Shown piece by piece: positions 1 through 8,800 of a stretch of 52,912 bases of DNA. The notes beneath the pieces were generated by a model. That model searched no databases and was not told where the DNA came from. It saw only the letters and a list, made by a program, of their open reading frames with translations. Source of the DNA: Chitinophagaceae bacterium (GTDB taxonomy: Bacteria > Bacteroidota > Bacteroidia > Chitinophagales > Chitinophagaceae); the NCBI GenBank assembly GCA_947371755.1, contig CANBQT010000017.1:1-52912 (forward strand), written 5' to 3'. How positions within the stretch are numbered: position 1 is the stretch's first letter; every line of letters starts with the position of its first letter. Position numbers and translations under genes: made by a program.

Positions 1-605
1 AGAATTTTATTTTTTGTTTGAAAGGCTGTTTTTGTTCCAATCAAGTGAACAATCAATGAAAGATTCCCCCCTATTAATTCTCCAGAGGCCTTACCAAATT
101 GATTAAAGGCATGCGGTAAGCAACTATAATTTGCTAATTGACCCTTGATTGCTTTTCTAATTGATTGTACAAATTGATTCTCTGAACCGCCTTCATTAAA
201 AGCACCTGCCATTGATGAATGGATAGAAGCAATTTTTAATTGTTGGTTTAATGCTGCATGCAAAACAGTGATATCACTAAATCCGATGATCCATTTAGGA
301 TGTTTCTTAAAGGTTTTAAAATCTAGGCAATCGATGATTCTGCCAACACCATAACCTCCCCTGCCGCAAAGAATAGCATGTACCGTTGTATCATCCAACA
401 TCTCCTGTAAATCTGCCGCACGCTCTTCATCGGTTCCAGAGAAGTAATGAAATTGAGTACCCAGGGTTTTACCAAGCTTAACTTTATACCCCCAGGCTTG
501 AAGCGTTTCAATACAGGTTGCTGCCTTTTCTAATGACATAAACCCAGCCGGACAAACTATCCCGATTGTATCTCCTTTTTTTAAATAGGGTGGTAATTTA
601 ATCAT
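1..605 (-). CDS. ldcA: LD-carboxypeptidase (peptidase family S66), 3' end cut by window edge
   Basis: The frame starts at an ATG at 605 and runs without a stop off the left edge, giving the first 201 residues. Family S66 enzymes remove the terminal D-alanine from the tetrapeptide of recycled muropeptides, normally in the cytoplasm. Visible signatures are the N-terminal GDTIGIVCPAG strand, the GRGGYGVGRI loop at residues 81-90, and GFSDIT with the expected nucleophile Ser110; ELIGGNLSL follows near residue 185. Family members are about 300 residues, so roughly the last 100, including the rest of the Ser-Glu-His site, lie outside the window. It is divergent from metG, with an inverted repeat between them. 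The family call is firm; the substrate is inferred from the family. Confidence 0.93.
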   Translation of the reverse strand, partial: MIKLPPYLKKGDTIGIVCPAGFMSLEKAATCIETLQAWGYKVKLGKTLGTQFHYFSGTDEERAADLQEMLDDTTVHAILCGRGGYGVGRIIDCLDFKTFKKHPKWIIGFSDITVLHAALNQQLKIASIHSSMAGAFNEGGSENQFVQSIRKAIKGQLANYSCLPHAFNQFGKASGELIGGNLSLIVHLIGTKTAFQTKNKI

Positions 606-620
606 AAGCGAAAATAAAGA

Positions 621-705
621 ATGGCACGCAGATGACGCAAATTCTGCTGATTTACACAGATCAAATCCGCGAAAATCCATTTTATCTGCGTTATCCGTGT
701 GCCAT
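621..705. repeat. Imperfect long inverted repeat, probable dispersed element
   Basis: The arms 621-642 (begins ATGGCACGCAGATGACGC) and 684-705 (ends TATCCGTGTGCCAT) match at 18 of 22 positions when one is inverted, and two of the four differences are G-T wobbles. The 41-bp centre repeats related words (GCTGATT, CACAGAT, CCGCGAAAATCC). It fills most of the 163-bp gap between divergent ldcA and metG but ends before the metG promoter. It looks like the CGCAGAT/CGCGGAT-type palindromic repeats I recall from several bacterial genomes; that comparison is from memory only. Confidence 0.6.
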
Positions 706-741
706 AAAAACAACCAAATCTCAGCATAAACTGATATTGCT

Positions 742-749
742 TACTTTTG
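742..749 (+). promoter_or_regulatory. -7 promoter element of metG
   Basis: TACTTTTG matches the Bacteroidota sigma-ABfr -7 consensus TAnnTTTG exactly and lies 20 bp before the metG ATG, implying a leader of about a dozen bases. I see no convincing -33 TTTG at the usual distance. Confidence 0.55.
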
Positions 750-768
750 CAGTCCTTAGAAAGTTAAC

Positions 769-2895
769 ATGAAGAACCCGAAGAGATACTTAATAACCGC
801 CGCTTTGCCTTATGCAAACGGACTGAAACATATTGGACACTTAGCTGGTGCTTATTTACCTGCAGATACATATGTACGGTATTTGAAGGCACAGAAACGC
901 GACGTGGTTTTTGTTTGTGGTAGCGATGAGCATGGAACAGCTATTCCAATTCAGGCTACCAAAGAAGGCACCACAGCGCAGGCCATCATTGATAAATACC
1001 ATCCTATCATTGCCCAAAATTTTAAAGACCTGGGAATTGAATTCGATATTTATCATAGAACAAGTGCACCAATTCACCATGAAACAGCACAAGAGTTTTT
1101 TAAAGTACTGAATGATAATGGCGATTTAGAGATCAAAGCAAGTGAGCAGTATTTTGATGAAGCAGCCAATAGTTTTTTAGCTGATAGATATATTAAGGGT
1201 ACTTGTCCGAATTGTGCCTATGAAAGTGCCTATGGCGATCAGTGTGAGCGTTGTGGCAAGACTTTAAGTCCGGATGAGCTTATCAATCCAGTGAGTACAT
1301 TAAGTGGCAATAAACCCGTTAAAAAAGCCACGCAGCATTGGTATCTTCCATTAGATCGTCATGAGAAATTTTTGAGCGATTGGATTTTAAAGGAACATGC
1401 AAATGACTGGAGAAATACAGTGATAGGCCAGTGCAAAAGTTGGATCGATGGTGGTTTACAAGCGAGGGCAGTTACCAGAGATTTGGATTGGGGTATTCAA
1501 GTTCCTGTTGCAGGTGCGGAAGGAAAAGTATTGTATGTATGGTTTGATGCACCGATAGGTTATATCAGTGCCACCAAACAATGGGCTTTAGACAATGGCA
1601 AAGATTGGAAACCATATTGGCAGGATAAAGAAACCAAGTTGGTGCATTTTATAGGCAAAGACAATATTGTATTCCATTGCATCATATTCCCGGTGATGTT
1701 GCAATTACATGGAGATATCTTACCAGATAATGTGCCCGCAAATGAATTTATGAATTTAGAGGGTGATAAAATGAGTACCAGTAGAAACTGGAAACTCGAA
1801 ATGCAGGATTATATTGATGATTTCATCAATAAGGAAAACGGCGGACCACAATTAGCTGATGCCTTACGTTATTACCTTACACAAATTGCCCCAGAAACTA
1901 AGGATAGTGAATTTACCTGGAAGGGATTTCAGGATGCAAATAATAGTGAGCTCGTAAATATTTTTGGAAACTTTGTGAATCGTGCTATGGTGCTGATGCA
2001 CAAATTATGTAACGGGAAAGTTCCTCCCATTTATCCAGAGTTATTTGATGCGTTAGATAATGAAGCGATTAAAGCCATCACTAGCAGTAAAGAAAAAGTG
2101 GAGACTTTATTAGAGCAATATAAATTCAGAGACGCTTTGTTTGAAGTGATTGATCTGGCACGTACAGGTAATCAGTACATGCAAAAGAAAGAACCATGGA
2201 TTCTGGCAAAACAGGTTGATGAAAATGGAAAAATAAAAATAGAAGCACAGCGGTTAATCGACAATTGTATGCATATCTGTTTACAGATGACTGCCAACCT
2301 TGCAATTTTGATCAATCCTTTCTTACCATTTACAGCTAAAAAGATTTGTCACTTATTAAAAGTGGTAGATAAAATGTTAGAATGGGAAAATGCAGGGAAA
2401 TTAAAATTGTTAAGCGTAGGTTATAGCCTTCGTCCACCAGAATTATTATTCAGAAAGATCGAAGACTCTGAAGTAACTTATCAAATCGAAAAACTACACA
2501 AAGCATTGGAAGCATCTAAAACAAATAACGAAGAAGAGAAAGCTGTTGCGGCTTTTGTACCTGTAAAATCTGAAATTGTATTTGACGATTTTGCAAAAAT
2601 TGATTTACGTGTAGGTAAAATCTTAAGTGCTGAAAAAGTAGAGAAAGCCGATAAATTATTAAAGCTGGAAGTGTTTCTAGGCTTTGAAACCAGAACCATT
2701 GTATCAGGTATTGCCTTACATTTTAAACCAGAAGAAATTGTAGGCAAGCAAGTAACTGTTGTGGTAAATTTAGCCGCGCGTAAAATGCGTGGCATTGAAA
2801 GCAATGGAATGATCTTGATGGCGGAAGATGCAAATGGGAAACTACATTTTGTGAATCCGGAAGACGCAATTGGTGAAGGAGCTACAGTGAATTAA
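769..2895 (+). CDS. metG: Methionine-tRNA ligase with C-terminal tRNA-binding domain
   Basis: This 708-residue enzyme charges tRNA-Met in the cytoplasm. The class I HIGH motif is at residues 21-24. The zinc knuckle has Cys146, Cys149, Cys159 and Cys162. The second ATP signature is KMSTS (334-338), the variant usual in Bacteroidota, rather than KMSKS. Residues from about 605 to the end (DDFAKIDLRVGKI onward) form the Trbp111/EMAPII-type OB domain that binds tRNA and supports dimerisation. The ATG at 769 sits just behind a good -7 promoter element. The gene appears monocistronic: a heptad repeat array begins at the base after its stop, followed by a strong terminator. Confidence 0.98.
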   Translation: MKNPKRYLITAALPYANGLKHIGHLAGAYLPADTYVRYLKAQKRDVVFVCGSDEHGTAIPIQATKEGTTAQAIIDKYHPIIAQNFKDLGIEFDIYHRTSAPIHHETAQEFFKVLNDNGDLEIKASEQYFDEAANSFLADRYIKGTCPNCAYESAYGDQCERCGKTLSPDELINPVSTLSGNKPVKKATQHWYLPLDRHEKFLSDWILKEHANDWRNTVIGQCKSWIDGGLQARAVTRDLDWGIQVPVAGAEGKVLYVWFDAPIGYISATKQWALDNGKDWKPYWQDKETKLVHFIGKDNIVFHCIIFPVMLQLHGDILPDNVPANEFMNLEGDKMSTSRNWKLEMQDYIDDFINKENGGPQLADALRYYLTQIAPETKDSEFTWKGFQDANNSELVNIFGNFVNRAMVLMHKLCNGKVPPIYPELFDALDNEAIKAITSSKEKVETLLEQYKFRDALFEVIDLARTGNQYMQKKEPWILAKQVDENGKIKIEAQRLIDNCMHICLQMTANLAILINPFLPFTAKKICHLLKVVDKMLEWENAGKLKLLSVGYSLRPPELLFRKIEDSEVTYQIEKLHKALEASKTNNEEEKAVAAFVPVKSEIVFDDFAKIDLRVGKILSAEKVEKADKLLKLEVFLGFETRTIVSGIALHFKPEEIVGKQVTVVVNLAARKMRGIESNGMILMAEDANGKLHFVNPEDAIGEGATVN

Positions 2896-2930
2896 GTGAA
2901 GAATGAGAAGTGAGAAGTGAAGAATTTTGA
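2896..2930 (+). repeat. 7-bp repeat array directly after the metG stop codon
   Basis: Five units of 7 bp (GTGAAGA, ATGAGAA, GTGAGAA, GTGAAGA, ATTTTGA) start at the first base after TAA and run to the metG terminator. It belongs to the GTNAAAA array family found at six other gene ends here. Confidence 0.8.
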
Positions 2931-2972
2931 AAAAAAAGGGTGAAAGTCTGTCAGACACTTTCACCCTTTTTT
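2931..2972. terminator. Bidirectional intrinsic terminator between metG and the dehydrogenase operon
   Basis: The stem GGGTGAAAGT (2938-2947) pairs with ACTTTCACCC (2957-2966) around a 9-base loop. It is extended by an A run on the left and a T run (2967-2972) on the right, so it can end transcription from both convergent units. Confidence 0.9.
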
Positions 2973-3041
2973 AATTCACTTTATCTTATTAACCACTCCT
3001 CACTAAAATATATTTAATGAGTAAAAGTTAATAAGTTGGTG

Positions 3042-3701
3042 CTAATCAAACTTCACACACTCTTTCAATTCTCTTTCAGAATAAGCTAATTTGTATTGCT
3101 TCAACACATCGTCTGGCACACCGTTCCATTGATTAGGAACATTGCCCATGTAGCCGATATCTTTAACGCCTATTTCAGAGGTATAGAAACCTGTTGAAAC
3201 CAAATCACGCATCAGGTTAAAAAAACTTACCCCTTGTGCCATTTCAGGTTTTGCTTTTTTAGGAAATGCAATCATATCAACCATTTCAATTTGCTGCTTA
3301 GGTGTGCAACCTGTAAAAGTTTTTTCAAATCGCTGTAAACATTGCAGATCTAACCAGCGCAAACCACCACGTAATGGTGTTTGATGCTCGGGCATGTCTT
3401 TCACAATGAATTCTATAAAGTCGGGAACTTTTGCATCTGAAGCACTTCCACTTACCGCGTCTTTTGGAATGATGATATCACCCAAAACTGTGATGGTAGC
3501 CATTTCAGCAGGCGTGAAAAATTTATCTAGTGCATTGAGTTTCTTTAATGCATCTTTTTCCTCCTGCATGCGGTCTGCATCTAAAGTAGCAGTTGCAGAT
3601 TCTGCAATTGCTTTTTTCTCACTAGGCTTACAGGCTTCCACCAATACGCCGGTGGCCATGGAGCCTACAAGAAGTGCTTTAATCGATTTTCTTCTGTCCA
3701 T
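3042..3701 (-). CDS. Gluconate 2-dehydrogenase subunit 3 family protein
   Basis: The 219-residue product starts MDRRKSIKALLVGSMATG, a twin-arginine-like export signal, then reaches VEACKPS, where Cys24 could be a non-canonical lipidation site. The rest fits the small (gamma/subunit 3) partner of membrane gluconate or sugar dehydrogenases, which chaperones export of the FAD subunit. That match is by overall pattern (FTPAEMATITVLGDIIIP near residue 61, then FIEFIVKDMP) and not by a catalytic motif. The GMC subunit lies 29 bp upstream in the same operon, which supports the pairing. The C-terminal stretch ends with RELKECVKFD. No cytochrome c subunit is adjacent, so the electron acceptor is unknown. 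Confidence 0.85.
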   Translation of the reverse strand: MDRRKSIKALLVGSMATGVLVEACKPSEKKAIAESATATLDADRMQEEKDALKKLNALDKFFTPAEMATITVLGDIIIPKDAVSGSASDAKVPDFIEFIVKDMPEHQTPLRGGLRWLDLQCLQRFEKTFTGCTPKQQIEMVDMIAFPKKAKPEMAQGVSFFNLMRDLVSTGFYTSEIGVKDIGYMGNVPNQWNGVPDDVLKQYKLAYSERELKECVKFD

Positions 3702-3730
3702 AATTTTATTTTTACATCCTTAAATGGATA

Positions 3731-5473
3731 TTATAAATTTTGTTTTTTCAGTTCATCGATAATGTATTCAGAAGCACGCATAGACAATGCAAGAATGGTC
3801 CATGTAATGTTCTTATCTGCTTGCGATGTAAACTGACTACCATCTACACAGAAAAGTGTTTTACAATCATGTGCCTGACTCCATTTATTTAATGCAGAGG
3901 TTTTACGATCTGCTCCCATTCTTACAGTACCAGCTTCATGAATAATATTACCAGGATTATTTAAACCCCAATTGTTTTTTTCATTATCATCAGCACCCCA
4001 AGTAATTACCGCACCCATATTGTGCATGATTTCTTTGAATGTTTCTTTCATGTGCTTGGCTTGCTTGATCTCATAGTCCGAGTGATTGGTATGAAAACGC
4101 AAAACAGGAATACCATATTTATCCACTACTGTAGGATCAATTTCACAATAGTTATTGATATTCGGAACTGCTTCACCACGACCTGCCATACCAACACCTG
4201 CTCCATAAAAGAAACGCTGGTCTTCTTTTAAAGATTCACCATAGCCACCAGCTTCTTTGGTTTTACCATTTACCTGGAATTGACCGTTTTGACCCTGAAT
4301 ACCCATGCCAAATCCATAAGCAGGCTGACTCATACCACCCCAATATTCAATATGATATCCGCGTGGAAAATCAAGTTTTTTATTATCTAACCACCATGGA
4401 GTGTAAACGTGCATCCCGCCTACACCATCTTCGTTGTAACGCTTACGTCCAAAAAGTTCTGGAAGTACACCACCCATTGCAGCTCCTGTAGAATCATGTA
4501 AATATTTACCTACCACATTACTATCATTAGCCAATCCATTTGGATGACGTTGTGATTTTGAATTGAGCAAGAGACGAGCTGTTTCGCAAGTACTTGCAGC
4601 AAGAATCACTACTTTCCCAAATACCTGATATTCCTGGTTATCGGTTTTATCGATAAAGGAAACGCCTGTAGCCAATCCTTCTGCATTGGTTAATACTTCA
4701 CGAGCCATTGCATTGGTGATGACATCGATATTACCCGTCATGATTGCAGGCTTGATCAACACTGAAGAAGAAGAAAAATCTCCATATACTTTACAACTTC
4801 TGCCACATTGTGCACAGAAGAAGCAAGCGCCTCTTTCTTCATTGATCTTTTTGGTAAGGATAGATAAACGAGAAGGAATTACAGGTATATTAATACCAGT
4901 AGCTGATTTTTTGATCATCAATTCATGCAAGCGCGGTTTAGGAGCTGGCAAGAAGATACCGTCGGGATCATTTGGCAATCCTTCCATCGAACCAAATACG
5001 CCAATCAATTTATCTATCTTATCGTAATAAGGTTTTACATCTTCGTAACCGATGGGCCAATCATCTCCCAACCCATCAATACTTTTTCTTTTAAAATCTT
5101 TAGGGCCGAAGCGAAGAGAAATTCTTCCCCAGTGATTTGTTCTTCCTCCAATCATTCTTGCACGCCACCAATCCCATTTAGCAGAACCTTCTTTCATAGT
5201 ATAGGGTTCTCCGTCAATTTCCCAACCCCAATAACATCCGTCGAAATCACCAAACGGGCGAAACTTAGTGCTAGCACCTCTTCTAGGCGATTCCCATGGA
5301 TTTTTTAATTGAGAGGAATTAATAGCAGGATCATAACTAGGACCTGCTTCTATCAAACAAACTTTTAGTCCTGCTTTTGACAAAGTGTAAGCGGCCATCC
5401 CGCCACCTGCACCAGAACCAACAATCACAGCGTCGTATTTTTTTGGCTGTTTTTTGATCTGAAGATCTCCCAT
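3731..5473 (-). CDS. GMC family FAD-dependent oxidoreductase, large subunit
   Basis: This 580-residue flavoprotein has the Rossmann motif VGSGAGGGMAAY near residues 18-29, the GMC signature around GGRTNHWGRISLRFG (109-123), and a GMC_oxred_C end (FCVDGSQFTSQADKNITWTI) bearing the region of the catalytic His/Asn pair. Relatives oxidise sugars, gluconate or polyols and feed electrons to the respiratory chain. A Cys cluster, C217-x2-C220-x2-C223-x3-C227, lies where bacterial FAD-glucose dehydrogenases carry a [3Fe-4S] cluster; binding here is inferred. It has no signal peptide of its own, so export with the twin-arginine-bearing subunit 3 is plausible. It is first gene of the two-gene operon. 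The substrate cannot be told from sequence. Confidence 0.92.
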   Translation of the reverse strand: MGDLQIKKQPKKYDAVIVGSGAGGGMAAYTLSKAGLKVCLIEAGPSYDPAINSSQLKNPWESPRRGASTKFRPFGDFDGCYWGWEIDGEPYTMKEGSAKWDWWRARMIGGRTNHWGRISLRFGPKDFKRKSIDGLGDDWPIGYEDVKPYYDKIDKLIGVFGSMEGLPNDPDGIFLPAPKPRLHELMIKKSATGINIPVIPSRLSILTKKINEERGACFFCAQCGRSCKVYGDFSSSSVLIKPAIMTGNIDVITNAMAREVLTNAEGLATGVSFIDKTDNQEYQVFGKVVILAASTCETARLLLNSKSQRHPNGLANDSNVVGKYLHDSTGAAMGGVLPELFGRKRYNEDGVGGMHVYTPWWLDNKKLDFPRGYHIEYWGGMSQPAYGFGMGIQGQNGQFQVNGKTKEAGGYGESLKEDQRFFYGAGVGMAGRGEAVPNINNYCEIDPTVVDKYGIPVLRFHTNHSDYEIKQAKHMKETFKEIMHNMGAVITWGADDNEKNNWGLNNPGNIIHEAGTVRMGADRKTSALNKWSQAHDCKTLFCVDGSQFTSQADKNITWTILALSMRASEYIIDELKKQNL

Positions 5474-5525
5474 ATAGCTTAGTTAAATTTTTAGAATTGT
5501 TAGAAGAATGAATGTAAGAAAATTA

Positions 5526-5580
5526 GTGAACAGATAAAAGATAAAAGTGAAGAATGGAAGAAGAAAATCGAGAATGTGAA
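5526..5580 (+). repeat. 7-bp repeat array, orphan copy reading in the plus direction
   Basis: Consecutive 7-bp units GTGAACA, GATAAAA, GATAAAA, GTGAAGA, ATGGAAG, AAGAAAA, TCGAGAA and TGTGAAA run between the GMC gene start and a REP-like palindrome. No plus-strand gene ends here, so this copy is not attached to a stop codon; it faces the nrdJ array across the gap. Confidence 0.65.
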
Positions 5581-5594
5581 ACATATTTCGGAAG

Positions 5595-5646
5595 AACCAC
5601 CCCGCATCGCTAAGCTTGCACCCCTCCATCGCATGCGATGGAGGGG
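5595..5646 (-). repeat. REP-like palindromic element A
   Basis: Read on the minus strand it is a perfect 26-bp palindrome (5621-5646, arms CCCCTCCATCGCA and its complement), a 17-base linker that can fold on itself, and GGGGTGGTT. The same order of parts is seen at 15653-15772. This, two 7-bp arrays and the nrdJ terminator fill the 336-bp gap 5474-5809; I see no gene in it. Confidence 0.75.
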
Positions 5647-5668
5647 AAATTAAAAAAACATAATACAT

Positions 5669-5697
5669 AAAAAAAACCGCCCCAAAATTTGGGGCGG
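5669..5697 (-). terminator. Intrinsic terminator of nrdJ
   Basis: On the minus strand a CCGCCCC/GGGGCGG stem (5677-5683 with 5691-5697), further closed by AAA/TTT, is followed by eight T residues (5676-5669). It lies about 110 bp beyond the nrdJ stop. Confidence 0.92.
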
Positions 5698-5771
5698 CAT
5701 AAAACCAGGTACGGTTTAAAATCTATGGCTAAGACATTGCTGTCATCAACCCAATGTTGCGGCACTTCTTC

Positions 5772-5806
5772 TTTTCACTTTTCACTTTTCACTTTTATCT
5801 TTTCAC
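5772..5806 (-). repeat. 7-bp repeat array directly after the nrdJ stop codon
   Basis: Five tandem units on the plus strand, TTTTCAC three times, TTTTATC, then TTTTCAC, exactly 7 bp each, end three bases from the nrdJ stop (5810-5812). In mRNA sense the unit is GTGAAAA. Four of five units are identical, the most regular array in the window. Confidence 0.9.
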
Positions 5807-5809
5807 TTC

Positions 5810-8800
5810 CTAGCTGCATCCCATACTATTACCACAATTCAAACATTTGTAACAAGTACCGCTACGAATAGTGATATGTCCACATGTATTACATGAAGGG
5901 GCATCGCTCTGCATACTTTTTGCTGCAGCATTTACCGCGTCTAATCCGTAAGATTTCACAGCTACTTTTTCTGTTTTAGCTGTTGGAGCAGTGGTGCTAG
6001 CTGACGGTGCAGTTACACGAATACTGCTCAACTCAGGCTTTCCCAAAAAAATGGCTTCCCCCTCCTCTTCCCCAGTATTTTCTACTGTAGGTTTGTCTAA
6101 TACATGAACCAGATCAGTTCTATCTAAATATTCGTATGCTAATGCACGGAATACAAAGTCAACTAAAGAGGTTGTAGTTTTAATATTCGGATGGTCTACC
6201 ATACCAGAAGGTTCAAACTTAGTAAACACGAATTTGTCTACAAACTCATCTAAAGGAACCCCATACTGTAAGCCAACAGAAATAGAAATGGCAAAACAGT
6301 TCATCAAACTACGTAAGGTGGATCCCTCTTTTGCAAGATCGATAAAGATCTCTCCCAATGTTCCATCCTGGTATTCCCCAGTTCTTAAGAAGATAGTTTG
6401 TCCATTAATCTTTGCCTTCTGATTAAAGCCTCTACGCTTTGCTGGCAACGTTTTTCTTTCTACAATTTTAGAAAGTGCACGTTTCAGTTTGGTATCTGAA
6501 GACGCTTGCATACGCTTGGTTACTTCATCTAATAATTCTTCCACTGTTAATTTCCCAAGATCTACAATATTGCTTTCAGAAGCTACTGCAACTTCTTCAG
6601 AAATTTCTTCTGTAGCGCTGTCTTCTGTTTTTTTCTTTTTGTCAGATTTAGTACTCAATGGCTGGCTCAATTTAGAACCATCACGATACAAAGCATTTGC
6701 TTTTAAACCTAAGCTCCAGCTCAATAAATAACAATCTGCAATCTCTTCAACTTTAGCTTCGTTTGGAAGGTTGATGGTCTTAGATATTGCACCGCTCAAG
6801 AATGGTTGACAAGCTGCCATCATTTTGATATGACCATGTGCATGGATATATCTTTCACCTTTCTTACCACATTTATTAGCACAATCAAAAACAGACAAAT
6901 GTTCTGGTTTCAATAAAGGAGCACCTTCAATGGTCATTGTTCCGCAAACGTAATCGTTGGCTGCTAAAATCTCATCTTCTGAATATCCAATAGCTTCTAA
7001 TAAATTAAAGCTCCAGTCGCTATACTCTTCTTCTGTAAATCCTAGGCGTTGCATACAAGCATCGCCTAGAGTGAAACGGTTGAAAATAAATGCTATTTCA
7101 AAAGCAGAACGAGCTGCACCATTTAGTTTTTCTATTTCAGCTACGGTGAATCCTTTTTCAGTCAACGTTTTGTTATTGATGAAAGGAGCATTCTCAAAAC
7201 TTGCTGCACCTACTGCATATTGCTCTATCGCTAAAGATTCAGCAGCAGTATAGCCCAAATTCTTTAATGCTGCCGGAACAGACTGGTTGATGATCTTGAA
7301 ATATCCACCACCAGATAGTTTTTTAAACTTCACCAATGCGAAGTCTGGCTCAACTCCTGTAGTGTCGCAATCCATTACCAAACCAATAGTTCCAGTTGGA
7401 GCGATTACAGTTGTTTGTGCGTTTCTGTATCCGTATTTTTCACCCAATTTTACTGCATCATCCCAAGCTTTTGTAGCTGCAGTTAATAAATAATCAGGGC
7501 AATATTTCGCATTGATACCAATTGGTTTTACGCTTAATCCTTCATAAGCTTCATTTGCATCATATGCTGCAGCGCGGTGATTGCGCATGACACGTAACAT
7601 ATCAGTTTTATTTGCTTCATAGCGTGGAAATGCTCCCAGGAAGCTGGCCATTTCTGCAGAAGTTTTATATGCAATACCAGTCATGATAGCAGTAATAGCA
7701 CCCGCAATTCCGCGCGCCTCTTCACTATCATAAGGGATACCGCTTACCATCAGCATTGACCCTAAGTTTGCAAAACCAAGACCAAGTGTACGGTAATCGT
7801 AGCTCAGCTCAGCCACTTCTTTAGAAGGAAACTGCGCCATCAATACTGAGATTTCCAGCACAGTTGTCCAGAGTCGACAAGTATATTCAAAACCTTTAAC
7901 ATCGAATGAGTTATCTGCTGGATTAAAGAACTTCATCAAGTTAGCTGAAGCCAGGTTACAAGCAGTATTGTCTAAGAACATATACTCTGAACAAGGATTA
8001 GAAGCATTGATGCGTCCACCTTGAGGGCAGGTATGCCATTCATTAATAGTAGTATCGTATTGAGTTCCAGGATCGGCACAACTCCATGCGGCGTAGGCAA
8101 TTTGATCCCAAACATCCTTTGCCGGAATTTTCTTCATCACACGACCATCGGTACGTGCCTTCAATTCCCAATCACCCCCTTCTTCTAATACTTTAAAGAA
8201 TTCATTAGGGATACGGATTGAGTTATTGCTATTTTGACCAGCAACAGTCATATAAGCTTCACCTTCATAACTATTATCATAACCAGCAGCAACCAATGCA
8301 GCTACTTTTTTCTCTTCACCAACTTTCCAGTTAATGAATTCCATAATTTCTGGATGGTCTAAATCCAAACAAACCATTTTCGCAGCTCTACGAGTAGTAC
8401 CGCCACTTTTAATAGCACCTGCAGCACGGTCACCAATTTTTAAGAAACTCATCAATCCGCTTGATGTTCCGCCACCACTTAATCTTTCACCACCACCTCG
8501 GATATGAGAGAAGTTTGTTCCAACACCAGAACCATATTTGAAAATACGTGCTTCACGAACCCAAAGATCCATGATACCACCATCGTTCACTAAATCGTCA
8601 GAAACGCTTAAGATAAAACAAGCGTGAGGTTGAGGGCGCTCGTAAGCATTGCTAGATCTTTTCAGTTGGCCATCTTTTCCATCCACATAATAATGCCCCT
8701 GTGCCTTTCCAGTAATGCCATAACTTTCGTGCAAACCGGTATTAAACCATTGTGGTGAGTTAGGAACACATGCTTGATTCAAAATGCTGTATGCTAACTC

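Noticed and set aside
2972..3008. Another 7-bp array downstream of the subunit 3 gene
   Set aside because: TTCACTT/TATCTTA/TTAACCA words are reminiscent, but the period slips and it is about 35 bp from the stop; at best a decayed copy.
3394..3723. Plus-strand ORF of about 109 codons inside the subunit 3 gene
   Set aside because: Antisense shadow of a well-supported coding gene, with no family signature of its own.
5772..5806. CRISPR array
   Set aside because: Repeats are 7 bp with no spacers, no cas genes occur in the window, and the same pattern recurs at other gene ends.
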